Source of the DNA: Actinomycetes bacterium
Lineage (GTDB): Bacteria; Actinomycetota; Thermoleophilia; BMS3ABIN01
NCBI GenBank assembly: GCA_021790115.1
Contig: JAJYIM010000010.1
Span: forward strand, 1 to 51,195
Length of the DNA stretch: 51,195 nucleotides
Reading direction: 5' to 3'
Part shown: piece after piece, positions 1-9,534 of the stretch
Layout of the letters: the number at the start of each line of letters is the position of its first letter
How positions within the stretch are numbered: position 1 is the stretch's first letter
Program-made: the position numbers and the translations under genes
The notes under the pieces: generated by a model
What the model saw: the letters and a program-made list of their open reading frames with translations, nothing else
What the model was told of the DNA's origin: nothing
Database searches by the model: none

Positions 1-2
1 AG

Positions 3-134
3 GCCAAGCCGGCATCCGGCAGACCACCCAAGCTTGCGCCAGCCGAGCTTGAAGCCTTAAGGAAAGCGCTGCTTGAAGGAGCAATGGCGCAAGACTATCC
101 CACGGATCTGTGGACTTGCCCGCGGGTGGCCTAG
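3..134 (+). pseudogene. IS630-family transposase remnant (N-terminal HTH part)
   Basis: Read in the frame starting at base 3, this stretch gives a peptide with GRPPKLAPAELEALRKALLE followed by DLWTCPRVA and a TAG stop at 132-134. That pattern is the helix-turn-helix region typical of IS630-family transposases, in which a GRPPKL segment is followed about 30 residues later by TDLWTxPRVA. The reading frame stops there, and no DDE catalytic domain follows in any frame, so this is a relic. Its 5' end lies outside the window. The family call rests on remembered motif similarity. Confidence 0.6.
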
Positions 135-147
135 CTCCTGTATTTCC

Positions 148-202
148 ATGGCAGAAATGCCATGGCCTCATTGATTTAGATTCTCCGCTTCGCGGAGAAA
201 AA
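148..202. other. Two short hairpins in the gap before the ATPase gene
   Basis: CCATGGCA and TGCCATGG pair around a GAAA loop near 152-171. TTCTCCGC and GCGGAGAA pair around TTC near 180-198. Both stems lie downstream of the stop codon of the minus-strand ATPase gene. Neither is followed by a clear T-run in the minus direction, so I do not call them terminators. The rest of bases 135-260 shows nothing I recognise. Confidence 0.4.
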
Positions 203-260
203 CATAGGCTGGCCCCGAAAGGTGCCGCCGCCAATTTAGCAAAAATGCTACGTCGGTCAA

Positions 261-1394
261 TCAAGCTTCTCTAACGAAACTCAAAAAGTTAGCCCGGTTC
301 ACAACGTCGATGCTGCTGCCGGGATATCCTTCCAGAAAATCCTTATGCTTTTTAACCCTGCCTTGGCCCCACTTGAACTCAAAGCCCGCCAGCACGCCGC
401 CAGCTTCCTCCACAAGATCGATTTCTTTTCTGTCATACGTCCGCCAGAAATACTGATTGACTGGCCGCATCCGGGAGGAATTTGTTTTAATCCGCTCCGC
501 CAACAGGAAGTTTTCCCAAAGAGATCCCACATCGGTGCGCAGATTCAGCGAATTGAAGTTCTTGATGATGCTGTTCCTGACTCCTAAATCGTAGAAGTAT
601 ATCTTCCTCTTTTTGCCAATCTCCTTTCTTAGATTTCTGCTGAACGGTCGAAGGACAAAAATAATAAAAGCCTTTTCCAGAAGACCGACGTATCTCTCCA
701 CCGTTGCTTTATCAGTGCCCAGCAAGTTCGCCAGCTCTTTATAGGAAACTTCGTTACCCAACTGCAAAGCCAGTGCCTGCAACAGCTTTTCCAGAAGTTC
801 CGGTTTTTTAAGCGCCTGGTATTCCAGGGCATCCCTGTACAGATAGCTCTCCGAGATTTCGCTCACGATTCGAGTCTTCACGTCCAGGGCCGCCGAAACC
901 ACAGCGGGATACAGGCCAAAGCGCATAATGGCTTCCAGCAACCTGCGCAAATCAAGATCGGAGTAAGCCTGCGACAGCTCCGTGATCGAGAGCGGAAAAA
1001 GCTGAAATTCAATCTTCCTGCCGGTTAGAGGTTCTTTCACGCGATTTGACAGCTCGAAGCTCGAAGACCCGGTGGCGATGATCTTCAGCTCACGGAAGTT
1101 GTCGATTATCAACTTCAGCGTCAGACCGATATTCCTGACCCTCTGGGCCTCGTCGATGACCATAAGCTCGTTTTCGCCGATAAGCTGACGCAATTGGATG
1201 GAAGTCCTTTCAGTCAGTGCGTTCCTGACATCGGGCTCATCGCAGTTCAGGTAAATAGAATTTCCGGGACTGTCGGAGAGGATCTTCTGCGCCAATGTGG
1301 TCTTTCCCACCTGCCTGGCGCCGTAGATAATAACGGCCTTGCCGCGGGTGAGGCTTTTTTCAATCTGTCCTTGGATGCTTCTGTTAAAGTACAT
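261..1394 (-). CDS. ATPase of the AAA_14/DUF4143 family
   Basis: This 377-residue protein has an N-terminal P-loop (GARQVGKTT, about residues 25-33), a Walker B-like LMVIDEAQR (about 77-85) and a sensor-like IATGSSSFEL. The C-terminal half, with SYKELANLLGTDKATVERYV, looks like the winged-helix and nuclease-fold part of DUF4143 proteins. The closing KEIDLVEE and FEFKWG resemble the restriction-endonuclease-like core (D, then ExK). These ATPases are common and of unclear role, often thought linked to toxin-antitoxin or DNA-related functions. The gene stands alone on the minus strand with its own likely promoter. The start is the ATG at 1394; no strong ribosome binding site is visible. Confidence 0.85.
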   Translation of the reverse strand: MYFNRSIQGQIEKSLTRGKAVIIYGARQVGKTTLAQKILSDSPGNSIYLNCDEPDVRNALTERTSIQLRQLIGENELMVIDEAQRVRNIGLTLKLIIDNFRELKIIATGSSSFELSNRVKEPLTGRKIEFQLFPLSITELSQAYSDLDLRRLLEAIMRFGLYPAVVSAALDVKTRIVSEISESYLYRDALEYQALKKPELLEKLLQALALQLGNEVSYKELANLLGTDKATVERYVGLLEKAFIIFVLRPFSRNLRKEIGKKRKIYFYDLGVRNSIIKNFNSLNLRTDVGSLWENFLLAERIKTNSSRMRPVNQYFWRTYDRKEIDLVEEAGGVLAGFEFKWGQGRVKKHKDFLEGYPGSSIDVVNRANFLSFVREA

Positions 1395-1426
1395 AATTCA
1401 TTTAAATTGGGAGATATTACATGCAT

Positions 1427-1455
1427 ATTTTATATTAATTAGGTGAGTTATGCAA
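1427..1455 (-). promoter_or_regulatory. Possible sigma-70 promoter of the DUF4143 ATPase
   Basis: On the minus strand TTGCAT (1450-1455) and TAAAAT (1427-1432) are separated by 17 bp. They lie about 35 bp upstream of the ATG at 1394, in a locally AT-rich gap between two minus-strand genes. The match is by eye, with one mismatch in the -10 box and two in the -35 box. Confidence 0.4.
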
Positions 1456-1490
1456 AGTTGGTTTTTTTCTGTTGGGCTGCTACTGTGCCT

Positions 1491-3104
1491 CTATCTTCCC
1501 TTCTCTACGACTGCCATCGCCAAAATCCGGTCGACGCGGAAGGTGCGGTCGGCCTGCCGCTCCAGGCAGAATGCCCGCAGCCCGAGGAATGTCCGGCCTC
1601 GGTATTCCATCTCCTCAACACAGTGAGGTTTGATTTTGCGCCGGGATTTGGTGTCGTCTGGCTTAAGGTACGTTATCTCCAGCAGCGAGCCGTCGGCGAT
1701 GGCCTGCTCCACCATTTCGATCTTGCCGGCCAGCGGCAGTTGATCTTCCGAGCGGCCGTACTGGTAGCCGGTGATGAATTTGACTACCCGCCAGTCCAGC
1801 CAGATATGCGACTTTTTGACCGGGGTCTTGATGTGGACCCCGCCCAGCGTGCGGCAGCGCGACAGCGCCACGTAGAGTTGCCCCGGGGCGAAGGTGCCGC
1901 GGCCGATGTCAACCACGACGGAATCAAAGGTCTTGCCCTGGCTCTTGTGGATGGTGACGGCCCAGGCCAGCTTCAGGGGATACTGGGTAAACTTGCCGAT
2001 GGCCTCGGACTCGACCGTCCTGGTCTCGTCGTTCCACACGTAACGGTGACGGCTCCAGGTAAACGGCTCGACCTCTTCGATGCCGCCGCCGGCGAGCTCG
2101 ACCAGCAGCGCTTCCTCGTCGATGTCCTTGAGGACGCCCAGGCTGCCATTGACCCAGCGGCCGCCTGAGTCATTATTAAGCAGCATCACGTGCGCGCCCC
2201 GCTTGACCTTTAGCCTCAGGTCTGCCGGCGCACTTTTCTGGTCGAAGTCGCCCTTCAGGGTGGCTTTGAAGATATATGTCTTCCCCTTGAGCCGCACCAG
2301 CTGCTGCTCGTTGCGCTTCTGCGCCATGTCGTTGGTTGTCGTCAGCTGAACAGCGTTTTCGGGCCAGCGCGCCTCATCGGCCGCCAGGCGGGCGTTGATC
2401 ATGCCGATCTGCTCATCGGTGATGCTTTTGTTGCGAACGCCGTTGAGCAGGCCGATGAAAAAATCGTCGGTCTGGCGGTAGACCTTCTCCAGCTCGATCA
2501 GCTCGAAGATGACCTCGCGGAATACGTCCGAGTCAAAGAAATATTCGCTCTCGTAGCGTTTGGCGAGAACTTCCCTGTCGTTGCGGGTCAGGACGGGCGG
2601 CAACTGATAGAGGTCGCCGATAAAGATCATCTGGATCCCGCCGAACGGGGCCTTTTTCTTTCTGCCGTTTTTTCTTAAGAACAGATCCACCAGGTCAAGC
2701 AGATCGGCCCTGACCATCGAAATCTCGTCAATCACGATGGCGTCCAGCTCCTTGTAGACCCGATTCTTGACCGCCTTGATCTTGCCGGCGGTCACATCCG
2801 GCCGGAAGCGGAAGAACGAATGGATGGTCTGGCCGGACACGTTGACCGCCGCCACTCCCGTCGGCGCCAGGACGGCGATCTGTTTGCCCGTCACCGCGCG
2901 GAAATGCTCCAGCAGTGTGGATTTGCCGGTGCCGGCCCTGCCGGTGATGAGGATGTTGGCGCCGGAGTTATCCATCATGTCAAGCGCCTGGCTGAACTGC
3001 GGGTTTAAATCAAGCGCGGCCGAAGCCGGTTGGGAAGGCGTTATCGTCTGTTTTACTGTTTTCCGCGCATGGTTTGACGGCGTTCGCGTCTTTTCTTCTG
3101 GCAT
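1491..3104 (-). CDS. PIF1-like helicase with C-terminal WYL-like domain
   Basis: A 537-residue superfamily 1 helicase of the PIF1/RecD type, expected to unwind DNA 5'-3'. Walker A is GRAGTGKS (55-62). DEISMVRADLLD is Walker B/motif II, GDLYQLPPV is motif III, and the late TIHKSQGKTFD with YVALSRCR gives motifs V and VI. The last 70 or so residues (LLEITYLKPDD, RKIKPHCVEEM, FRVDRI) resemble a WYL domain, a ligand- or nucleic-acid-sensing fold. The first 30 residues are polar and probably disordered. The start at 3104 has AGGAG seven bases upstream. uvrB follows downstream on the same strand after 177 bp, so repair-related work is plausible but unproven. Confidence 0.88.
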   Translation of the reverse strand: MPEEKTRTPSNHARKTVKQTITPSQPASAALDLNPQFSQALDMMDNSGANILITGRAGTGKSTLLEHFRAVTGKQIAVLAPTGVAAVNVSGQTIHSFFRFRPDVTAGKIKAVKNRVYKELDAIVIDEISMVRADLLDLVDLFLRKNGRKKKAPFGGIQMIFIGDLYQLPPVLTRNDREVLAKRYESEYFFDSDVFREVIFELIELEKVYRQTDDFFIGLLNGVRNKSITDEQIGMINARLAADEARWPENAVQLTTTNDMAQKRNEQQLVRLKGKTYIFKATLKGDFDQKSAPADLRLKVKRGAHVMLLNNDSGGRWVNGSLGVLKDIDEEALLVELAGGGIEEVEPFTWSRHRYVWNDETRTVESEAIGKFTQYPLKLAWAVTIHKSQGKTFDSVVVDIGRGTFAPGQLYVALSRCRTLGGVHIKTPVKKSHIWLDWRVVKFITGYQYGRSEDQLPLAGKIEMVEQAIADGSLLEITYLKPDDTKSRRKIKPHCVEEMEYRGRTFLGLRAFCLERQADRTFRVDRILAMAVVEKGR

Positions 3105-3281
3105 GAGTTGCTCCTGCTTCTTCCTGGAGGTCTTTCAGACAGGAAAGACATCCTGTTGAGACAGCTGGCCGGTTACAAGATGACCGATGATGATAGAAAC
3201 AGACACACCTGCTGAATTGCCTGGAGTGTATCACGCCGGCCGGATGGCTCACGCAACTGGCACGCACAGACCGCCGCCGCT

Positions 3282-5261
3282 TCACCGCTTCTGCCGCGCC
3301 AGCTCCTTGATCTGGTCCCTTAACTTGGCGGCGTATTCGAATTTCAGCTCCTCCGCCGCCGCGAACATCTCCTCTTCCAGAGCGGCGATGGCCTCGTCGA
3401 TCTCCCGGCTGCCCATCTTTTTGGCTGCGTAGCGCAGGCGCTTGGCCTTATAGGGGACAGTCGGCTCGCCCAGCATGGCGCTCATGTCGGATACTCCTTT
3501 GATGATTGACCGGGGCGTGATGCCATGTTCCTGGTTGTATGCCAACTGGATGCGCCGGCGGCGGTTGGTCTCGCCGATTGCCTTCGTCATCGCCTGGGTT
3601 GTCTTGTCAGCGTACATGATTACTTTGCCGCTCACATTGCGGGCGGCGCGGCCGATTGTCTGAATCAGTGCGATCTCGCCGCGGAGGAATCCCTCCTTGT
3701 CCGCATCGAGGATGGCCACCAGCGTCACCTCGGGCAGGTCGAGCCCCTCGCGCAGCAGGTTGACGCCAATAAGGATATCGAACTCGCCCAGGCGCAGGTC
3801 GCGGACAATCTGGATGCGCTCCAGCGTGTCAATGTCAGAGTGCAGGTAGCGGACCTTGAAGCCGCTCTCCAGCAGGTAGTCGGTGAGATCCTCCGCCATC
3901 TTCTTGGTCAGCGTCGTGACCAGCACCCGCTGGCGCGCCTCCACCCGGCGGCGGACCTCATTCATCAGGTCATCAATCTGATGCTCCGTTGGCCGCACTT
4001 CTACTTCCGGATCAATGAGGCCGGTGGGGCGGATAACCTGCTCGACCACCTGGGAGCTGTGGCCGAGCTCCCAGGGGCCGGGCGTGGCGCTGACGCAGAC
4101 CAGCTGCGGCACCCGCTCCAGAAACTCGGCAAATTTTAGCGGCCGGTTGTCCAGCGCCGACGGCAGCCGGAAACCGTAGTCCACCAGCGTCTGCTTCCGG
4201 GCCCGGTCGCCGTTGTACATGCCGTTTATCTGAGGCACGGTGTTGTGAGACTCGTCCAGGAAGCAGACAAAATCATCCGGGAAGAACGATAGCAGCGTGT
4301 TGGGTGGCTCGCCGGGGCTGCGGCCGTCAAGGATGCGGGAGTAGTTCTCAATGCCGGCGCAGTAGCCGGTCTCCCTGAGCATCTCCATGTCATAGCGGGT
4401 GCGCATCAAGAGGCGGTGCGCTTCCAGCTCCTTGCCTTGGGATTTCAGCTCGGCCAGGCGCGCCTGCAGCTCCTGCTCAATCTCAAGCACGGCCCTCTCG
4501 ACCGCGCCCGGCGAGGTAACAAAATGAGTGGCAGGATAAATCGCGACCTGCTCCATTTCCTCCAGAATCTCGCCGCTGAGGGGCTCCAGCCGCTGGATGC
4601 GCTCCACCTCGTCGCCGTAAAACTGGATGCGGAGAATTGTGTCTTCGTAGGCGGTATGCACCTCCAGCAGGTCGCCGCGCAGCCGGAACTGGCCGCGGCT
4701 AAAATCATAATCAGCACGGCTGTACATGATATCAACCAGCCGCCGCGTGACCGCCTCCAGGCCCGGCTCCTCCCCCACCTTGAGGAAGACCATCTTGGCC
4801 AGGTATTCCTCCGGCGAGCCGAGGCCGTAAATGCAGGAGACGCTGGCGACAATCACCACGTCCCGGCGCGAGAGCAGGGCGCTGGTGGAGGCATGGCGCA
4901 GGCGGTCGATCTCCTGGTTGATCGAGGTGTCCTTCTCAATGTATGTGTCGGTGGCCGGCAGGTACGCCTCCGGCTGGTAGTAGTCATAGTAGCTGACGAA
5001 GTACTCGACGGCGTTTTGCGGCAAAAACTCTTTCAGCTCGTTGCAGAGCTGGGCGGCCAGCGTCTTGTTGTGGGCCATAATCAGGGCCGGCCGGTTTGCG
5101 GCGGCGATGACATTAGCCATCGTGAAAGTCTTGCCGGAGCCGGTAACGCCCAGCAGCGTCTGGCAGAAGTCGCCGCGCTTGAGGCCAGCCACCAGCTGCT
5201 CAATCGCCTCAGGCTGGTCGCCGGTGGGGCTGTAGGTGGAGTTTAATTTATAGGAGGACAT
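3282..5261 (-). CDS. uvrB: UvrABC excision nuclease subunit B
   Basis: UvrB takes over damaged DNA from UvrA, verifies the lesion and recruits UvrC in nucleotide excision repair. The 659-residue product shows Walker A ([13 protein letters not shown]), the beta-hairpin region rich in tyrosines ([20 protein letters not shown]), the DESH motif ([12 protein letters not shown]), and helicase motifs V/VI ([23 protein letters not shown]). The C-terminal UVR motif that binds UvrC is complete ([20 protein letters not shown]). I take the ATG at 5261 rather than the in-frame TTG just before it. No good Shine-Dalgarno is seen; the leader consists of CCCGAAA heptamers. It lies in a minus-strand run downstream of the transglycosylase and coaE. 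Confidence 0.97.
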   Translation of the reverse strand: MSSYKLNSTYSPTGDQPEAIEQLVAGLKRGDFCQTLLGVTGSGKTFTMANVIAAANRPALIMAHNKTLAAQLCNELKEFLPQNAVEYFVSYYDYYQPEAYLPATDTYIEKDTSINQEIDRLRHASTSALLSRRDVVIVASVSCIYGLGSPEEYLAKMVFLKVGEEPGLEAVTRRLVDIMYSRADYDFSRGQFRLRGDLLEVHTAYEDTILRIQFYGDEVERIQRLEPLSGEILEEMEQVAIYPATHFVTSPGAVERAVLEIEQELQARLAELKSQGKELEAHRLLMRTRYDMEMLRETGYCAGIENYSRILDGRSPGEPPNTLLSFFPDDFVCFLDESHNTVPQINGMYNGDRARKQTLVDYGFRLPSALDNRPLKFAEFLERVPQLVCVSATPGPWELGHSSQVVEQVIRPTGLIDPEVEVRPTEHQIDDLMNEVRRRVEARQRVLVTTLTKKMAEDLTDYLLESGFKVRYLHSDIDTLERIQIVRDLRLGEFDILIGVNLLREGLDLPEVTLVAILDADKEGFLRGEIALIQTIGRAARNVSGKVIMYADKTTQAMTKAIGETNRRRRIQLAYNQEHGITPRSIIKGVSDMSAMLGEPTVPYKAKRLRYAAKKMGSREIDEAIAALEEEMFAAAEELKFEYAAKLRDQIKELARQKR

Positions 5262-5265
5262 CAAT

Positions 5266-5292
5266 ATCGGTTTCGGGTTTCGGGTTGCGGGC
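5266..5292. repeat. Heptamer array in the uvrB leader
   Basis: Between the transglycosylase stop codon (5301) and the uvrB start, the minus strand reads as about three CCCGAAA/CCCGCAA units with a 7-bp period. This is one member of the family of heptameric intergenic arrays seen throughout the window. Confidence 0.6.
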
Positions 5293-5300
5293 AGTTTTCT

Positions 5301-5882
5301 TTATGTCCCGAGTTGGTCTGCGTATGCGCGCCGGTAAATCGCTTTCACTTTTTGCACATTATTGACATAATCTTGCGTCTCTTCATATGGAATATCTACA
5401 ACGGAGTCAAATTGGCGGCCAGAGGCGCGGGCCGCCGCCACCCACTTGTCCACGTTATCGGCGCCGCCGTTATAGGCAGCCAGCGCCAGAACCTCAGAGC
5501 CGCCATAGCGGTTAATCAGGTAAGCAAGATACCAGCAGCCAAAACGGATATTGACGTCGGCCTGCTTCAGACCGGTGGCGCTTGGCGCCTGCTCCCCAGT
5601 CTTGCCGGCAATCCAGCCCGCCGTGGCCGGCATCACCTGCATCAGCCCGACGGCCCCCTTGGCGGAAGTGGTGCTTTCCCGGAACCTGCTCTCCTGGTAA
5701 ATAACGGCGGCCACCAGATAGGGATCAATGTGGTTGCGCTCTGCATTTTGCCTGATGACTGAAGCATGATTGAGCGGATACCACCAGCGGGCGTACCAGC
5801 CGGGCATGGTAAACTGAATCACCAGAAATGCAGCCGCCAGCAGCAACAGGAAAGAAAGTACTATAAATAAACGTTTTATCAA
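5301..5882 (-). CDS. Membrane-anchored lytic transglycosylase (SLT domain)
   Basis: A 193-residue protein with one N-terminal membrane segment (RLFIVLSFLLLLAAAFLVIQ) and an SLT/lysozyme-like domain outside the membrane. The catalytic glutamate sits in AAVIYQESRFRE, followed by the family's GAVGLMQVMPATA and the closing ALAAYNGG and ETQDYVNNVQKV. It should cleave the MurNAc-GlcNAc bond of peptidoglycan without water. The best start is a TTG at 5882, two bases past the coaE stop, giving MIKRLFIVL. A longer frame up to 6029 would read 147 bases back into coaE and lacks a signal-like start. The coaE-transglycosylase-uvrB order implies one transcript. Confidence 0.9.
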   Translation of the reverse strand: MIKRLFIVLSFLLLLAAAFLVIQFTMPGWYARWWYPLNHASVIRQNAERNHIDPYLVAAVIYQESRFRESTTSAKGAVGLMQVMPATAGWIAGKTGEQAPSATGLKQADVNIRFGCWYLAYLINRYGGSEVLALAAYNGGADNVDKWVAAARASGRQFDSVVDIPYEETQDYVNNVQKVKAIYRRAYADQLGT

Positions 5883-5883
5883 A

Positions 5884-6501
5884 TCAGTTTTCTTCGGCCG
5901 ACTGCAGCCACTCCAGCAATCCACGGACAAATTCTTCCAACTGCTGCAGCGAGCCGCTGTTTTCAAAAACAATTTGGGCGCGAGGAAGTTTTTCTGCCTC
6001 AGCCAGCTGCCGGGCAGAACGGCGCTCAAAATCGGCGCTGCCGGCGGTGCCGGCGGTGCGCGCCCGGCGAACGCCGGCGGGAGCGGTGATTAAAACAACC
6101 TGGTCGAAGATGTCTTCCATGCCCGACTCAAACAGCAGCGGAATCTCAACCGCCGCCACTGCTGCGCCAAAAACAGATGGCTCCCGGAACCAGTCGATGA
6201 TGCGGCTGCGTACGAGAGGGAAGATAATCTCCTCGAGTGCATGCAACTTTGCCCCGTCCGCGAAGACGACAGCGGCCAGTTGCCGCCGCCCTTCCTCCCC
6301 GGCGGCGGGCGGGTCAATTCCCAGATGCGCAGCAACCCGTTCCCTGACTTCATCCTGCTCAAGCAGGTCATGAACCAAACGATCGGTGTCAAGACAGGGA
6401 ACACCCCGGGCCGCAAGCATTGACATAGCAGCAGATTTGCCAGAGCCGATGCCTCCGGTCAGCGCCAGGCGGATGGGACCGCGGTCTTTTTTATTGTCCA
6501 T
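5884..6501 (-). CDS. coaE: Dephospho-CoA kinase
   Basis: CoaE performs the last step of coenzyme A synthesis, phosphorylating the 3'-hydroxyl of dephospho-CoA with ATP. The 205-residue product has the P-loop LTGGIGSGKSA near the start, the LDTDRLVHDLL segment that follows the P-loop in this family, and EIPLLFESGMEDIFDQVVLI in the CoA-binding region. Length is normal. In many actinobacteria coaE sits close to rpsA, polA and uvrB. Here the chemosensory operon lies between coaE and rpsA, which suggests insertion of that operon into an older cluster. Confidence 0.93.
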   Translation of the reverse strand: MDNKKDRGPIRLALTGGIGSGKSAAMSMLAARGVPCLDTDRLVHDLLEQDEVRERVAAHLGIDPPAAGEEGRRQLAAVVFADGAKLHALEEIIFPLVRSRIIDWFREPSVFGAAVAAVEIPLLFESGMEDIFDQVVLITAPAGVRRARTAGTAGSADFERRSARQLAEAEKLPRAQIVFENSGSLQQLEEFVRGLLEWLQSAEEN

Positions 6502-6579
6502 ACAGAAAGATTAAGTGAATCTGACGGCAGTGCCAAGTGGAAAGAACAGCCTGTTGTTAAAGGCCTGCTTCAATCGGCT

Positions 6580-8016
6580 TTATGCAGACTGCTTCAGTGT
6601 TTCAATCTTGTGCCGGCAGAGACTGATGAGGGAACTGGTGTCGAACGCCTCCAGCTCAGTTTCCCAGGCTCCCGGCGGATTTTTGTCAAAACTGCGGCCG
6701 GCGTTTTGATATTCACGGATGGCGTGCTTAAGCCGCCCGGTTTGCTCGAACACGCTTGCCAGGTGAAAATAGGCCAGGCTGAGATTGGCATCAAGGTAAA
6801 GCGCGCGGCGGAAATCTTCCACCGCCTCGTCCAGCTCGTCCGCCTTTTCGTGCGCCAGCCCGAGCAGAAAAAATATTTCCGCATCAGCTGCGCCTGACTC
6901 AAGCGCCTGCTTCAGCATGCCCGCCGCCTGGCCAAACTCGCCCCTGTCAATGTGCAGCCTGGCTTTGTCTTTCGCCTTCTGCCGGGAAGGACGGGCATCC
7001 TCGTCATCGCGCCGGCGCGCATCCGGCTGTTTTTTATTCTCCGGCGCGGGCTGCCCGCCGCAGCGCCGGTCCCCAGCGGCAATCCGCCGCTCAAGGCCAA
7101 CTCCCGCCGGCAACCCTGAACTGCACAGGCGCCGGTCCGGGATGAAACAGCGGCTGCCCTCTTCCTCAGCGCCCGGCTTTCGATAAATGAAGGCGTCCCC
7201 CAGCTCCACCAACGCATATTTTGCCGACATCTTCCAGAGCGTTTCCGAATGCCCCAGGAAAAGAAAGCCGCCGGGGTTCATAACGTCAGAAAAATGCTCT
7301 ATGACAAATTTGGCCGTTTCGTGCGTGAAATAAATAATGACATTGCGGCAAAAAATTGCGTCACAGGCGCCAAAGCTGTCGGCCGGCAGGGGATCTTCAA
7401 CAAGATTGTGGCGCTGAAACCGGACCAGCCGGCTTAAGGCTTCAACCACCCTGTAGCCTCCGTCTTCTCGTTGAAAATACCGCCGCCGATGCAAACTGTC
7501 AACAGCGGCAAGCTTGCGCTCCGGGTACCAGCCCCGGTTTGCCTGCCGGAGGGCTTCTTCGCTCAGGTCGGTGCCAAGGATCTGAACGCTCCAGGAGTCA
7601 GGCTGCGGCAGAACATCAAGGACTGACATGGCGACTGTATAAGGCTCTTCGCCAGTGGAACAGCCGGCGCACCAGAACCGCAGCAGCCGCTGGGGCGCTT
7701 TGCGCCGGACCAGGTCCGGAATAACATATTTTCGCAAGGCCTCAAACTGGGGCGGATTGCGAAAAAACTGCGTTTCCTGCACCGACAGGTGCTCAAGCAG
7801 CCTTCTCAGCTCCTGGCGGCCGCGGAACTTGTTGCTGATGAAGTCATAATAATTGCTTAAGTCGGCGGCGCCGACGATGCGGGCCCTGCTGGCAAGGCCC
7901 GCTCTTAGCACCTCCGCCTTGTCGTGACCGAAGTAAATGCCGCTCGATTGCTCGATTAACTGGCTGAACCGCCTGAAATCTGATTCTGATAATTCGAACT
8001 GCCTAGACATCGCCAT
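6580..8016 (-). CDS. cheR: CheR methyltransferase with C-terminal TPRs (WspC-like)
   Basis: CheR methylates glutamates on chemoreceptors using S-adenosylmethionine. The first 280 residues hold the CheR all-alpha N-terminal domain and the methyltransferase fold (FWCAGCSTGEEPYTVAM, then CDAIFCRNVIIYFT). Residues about 345-470 hold tetratricopeptide repeats (AEIFFLLGLAHEKADELDEA, LDANLSLAYFHLASVFEQTG). CheR with TPRs is the arrangement of WspC. A charged linker (about 300-345) separates the two parts. The start overlaps the stop of the upstream receiver-GGDEF gene (ATGGCGATGTCTAG), so translation is probably coupled; ATG at 8010 is an equally good start. Confidence 0.93.
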   Translation of the reverse strand: MAMSRQFELSESDFRRFSQLIEQSSGIYFGHDKAEVLRAGLASRARIVGAADLSNYYDFISNKFRGRQELRRLLEHLSVQETQFFRNPPQFEALRKYVIPDLVRRKAPQRLLRFWCAGCSTGEEPYTVAMSVLDVLPQPDSWSVQILGTDLSEEALRQANRGWYPERKLAAVDSLHRRRYFQREDGGYRVVEALSRLVRFQRHNLVEDPLPADSFGACDAIFCRNVIIYFTHETAKFVIEHFSDVMNPGGFLFLGHSETLWKMSAKYALVELGDAFIYRKPGAEEEGSRCFIPDRRLCSSGLPAGVGLERRIAAGDRRCGGQPAPENKKQPDARRRDDEDARPSRQKAKDKARLHIDRGEFGQAAGMLKQALESGAADAEIFFLLGLAHEKADELDEAVEDFRRALYLDANLSLAYFHLASVFEQTGRLKHAIREYQNAGRSFDKNPPGAWETELEAFDTSSLISLCRHKIETLKQSA

Positions 8017-9520
8017 TGCTGCTCCAGGTCACGACCCGGTTTTTGCCGGCTTCCTTGGCCTGGTATAAAGCAGTATCGGCTGCCTGCACCAGCTCGGCGC
8101 TGCCGGCGGCCCTGCACTCCGGGAAACCGGCCACGCCCAGGCTAAGGGTAACGCTGCGGCCGCCGGGCAGATTAAAATCATGACCTTCGACGGCGGCGCG
8201 GATGCGCTCGGCCACGTCCCTCGCCTGGCGGGCGCCTGTCTGCGGCAACAGCACAGCAATTTCTTCGCCGCCGTAACGGGCGACTATATCAATGTCCCGC
8301 ACTTCGCGCGTGATTACCGCCGCCAGGGCCACTAGAACCTCATCTCCTACTTGATGTCCAAACATGTCATTTATCATTTTAAATGAATCAATATCAGCCA
8401 TGACCAGGGCCAGATCGCCATGGTAACGGCGGACACGATGGAATTCCTGTCCCAGCAGCTCATAAAAATGACGGTGATTATAAAGGCGGGTAAGGCCATC
8501 CGTGATGGCCAGCCTGCGGGTGCCTTCATGCAGGCGGGCGTTGTCAACGACAAGGCCGACGGGATTATCTATTATTTTTAGCAGCCGCTGCGTTGCTGCC
8601 AGAAAAGCGTCCGGCAGGGGGCTGGTGAGAATCAAAACGGCAATGGTCTCGGCGCGGGCCTGGAGAGGTATCACCAGCATTGATTTGATGCTGTCCAGCC
8701 CGGGGCGCTCCCCTTTAAGAAAGTCCGGCTCCGAGTCAACTTCGACCTCGAGCTGGTTGCCGCTGGCGCCCGGCCTCAGGTACGGGGCGGCCGCCCCGAT
8801 TGCCTGCCGCCGCGCCTCTTCAAAATAGGAATTGCCCACAGCGCAATGAACGTGGATAAAGAGCCGTAACTCTTCGATCAAAACCAGCGCGCAAACATGG
8901 CAATCCGTCACCTGAGCGATCAGCGTCAGCACCGAGTCGATCGTCACAGTGCAATCCTCGCTGAGAGTATTCAGCTGGCTGATCTCGTTGACGAGGGTTG
9001 CCTCGTAAAGCTTGCGGTCCAGCAGGTCGTTTACCCGCGAAAGCACATCCACTTCCTGTTCTCCGGCGGCTTGCCGGTTTGGCATCGGACAGCGGGGGGC
9101 TTCGGCCTCGGCGTCCGCGCCGCCGACCTCCAGCAGTTCATGCACCGTGCCCGCCAGGCCGGCAAGCTGAAAATCCTTGGTGACGTAGCGGTCGGCACCG
9201 GTCTTTAGCCCCCAGAACTTGTCTGTTTCCTGAGTCTTGCTGGTCAGCATGATCACAGGAATGTGCGCCGTGCGGTAATCGTCCTTCAGCAGGCGGCAGA
9301 CCTGGTAGCCGTCCATTTTTGGCATTTCGATATCAAGCACTACCAGATCCGGATTTTCCTGAAATGCGCTTCTGGCCGCTTCGATGCCGTCGCCGGCAAT
9401 GATCACGTCGAAGCCCTCGCGACCGAGGACCGCCATAATTATCCGCTGCTGGGTGGGGCTGTCTTCCGCTACCAGGATGCGGTAGGGACTCTTCCTTTCC
9501 TGTAACGAAGAAACCTGCAT
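8003..9520 (-). CDS. Response regulator diguanylate cyclase (REC-GAF-GGDEF)
   Basis: A 505-residue WspR-like output protein. The receiver domain (1-130) has the phospho-acceptor D63 in VVLDIEMPKMDGY. A GAF-like domain fills about 170-330. The GGDEF domain has GGEE at 417-420 in ARYGGEEIAVLLP and an RxxD inhibitory site (RDID, 408-411) at the canonical spacing, so product feedback is expected. It should make cyclic di-GMP from two GTP when phosphorylated. It lies between cheB and cheR in one operon, so the CheA of this cluster is the likely kinase. WspR itself has no GAF domain, so the extra sensor domain is a difference from the textbook system. Confidence 0.93.
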   Translation of the reverse strand: MQVSSLQERKSPYRILVAEDSPTQQRIIMAVLGREGFDVIIAGDGIEAARSAFQENPDLVVLDIEMPKMDGYQVCRLLKDDYRTAHIPVIMLTSKTQETDKFWGLKTGADRYVTKDFQLAGLAGTVHELLEVGGADAEAEAPRCPMPNRQAAGEQEVDVLSRVNDLLDRKLYEATLVNEISQLNTLSEDCTVTIDSVLTLIAQVTDCHVCALVLIEELRLFIHVHCAVGNSYFEEARRQAIGAAAPYLRPGASGNQLEVEVDSEPDFLKGERPGLDSIKSMLVIPLQARAETIAVLILTSPLPDAFLAATQRLLKIIDNPVGLVVDNARLHEGTRRLAITDGLTRLYNHRHFYELLGQEFHRVRRYHGDLALVMADIDSFKMINDMFGHQVGDEVLVALAAVITREVRDIDIVARYGGEEIAVLLPQTGARQARDVAERIRAAVEGHDFNLPGGRSVTLSLGVAGFPECRAAGSAELVQAADTALYQAKEAGKNRVVTWSSNGDV

Positions 9521-9534
9521 ATCAAATAATCTGC

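Noticed and set aside
5883-6029. 49-residue N-terminal extension of the lytic transglycosylase
   Set aside because: It lies inside coaE in another frame and would bury the membrane anchor.
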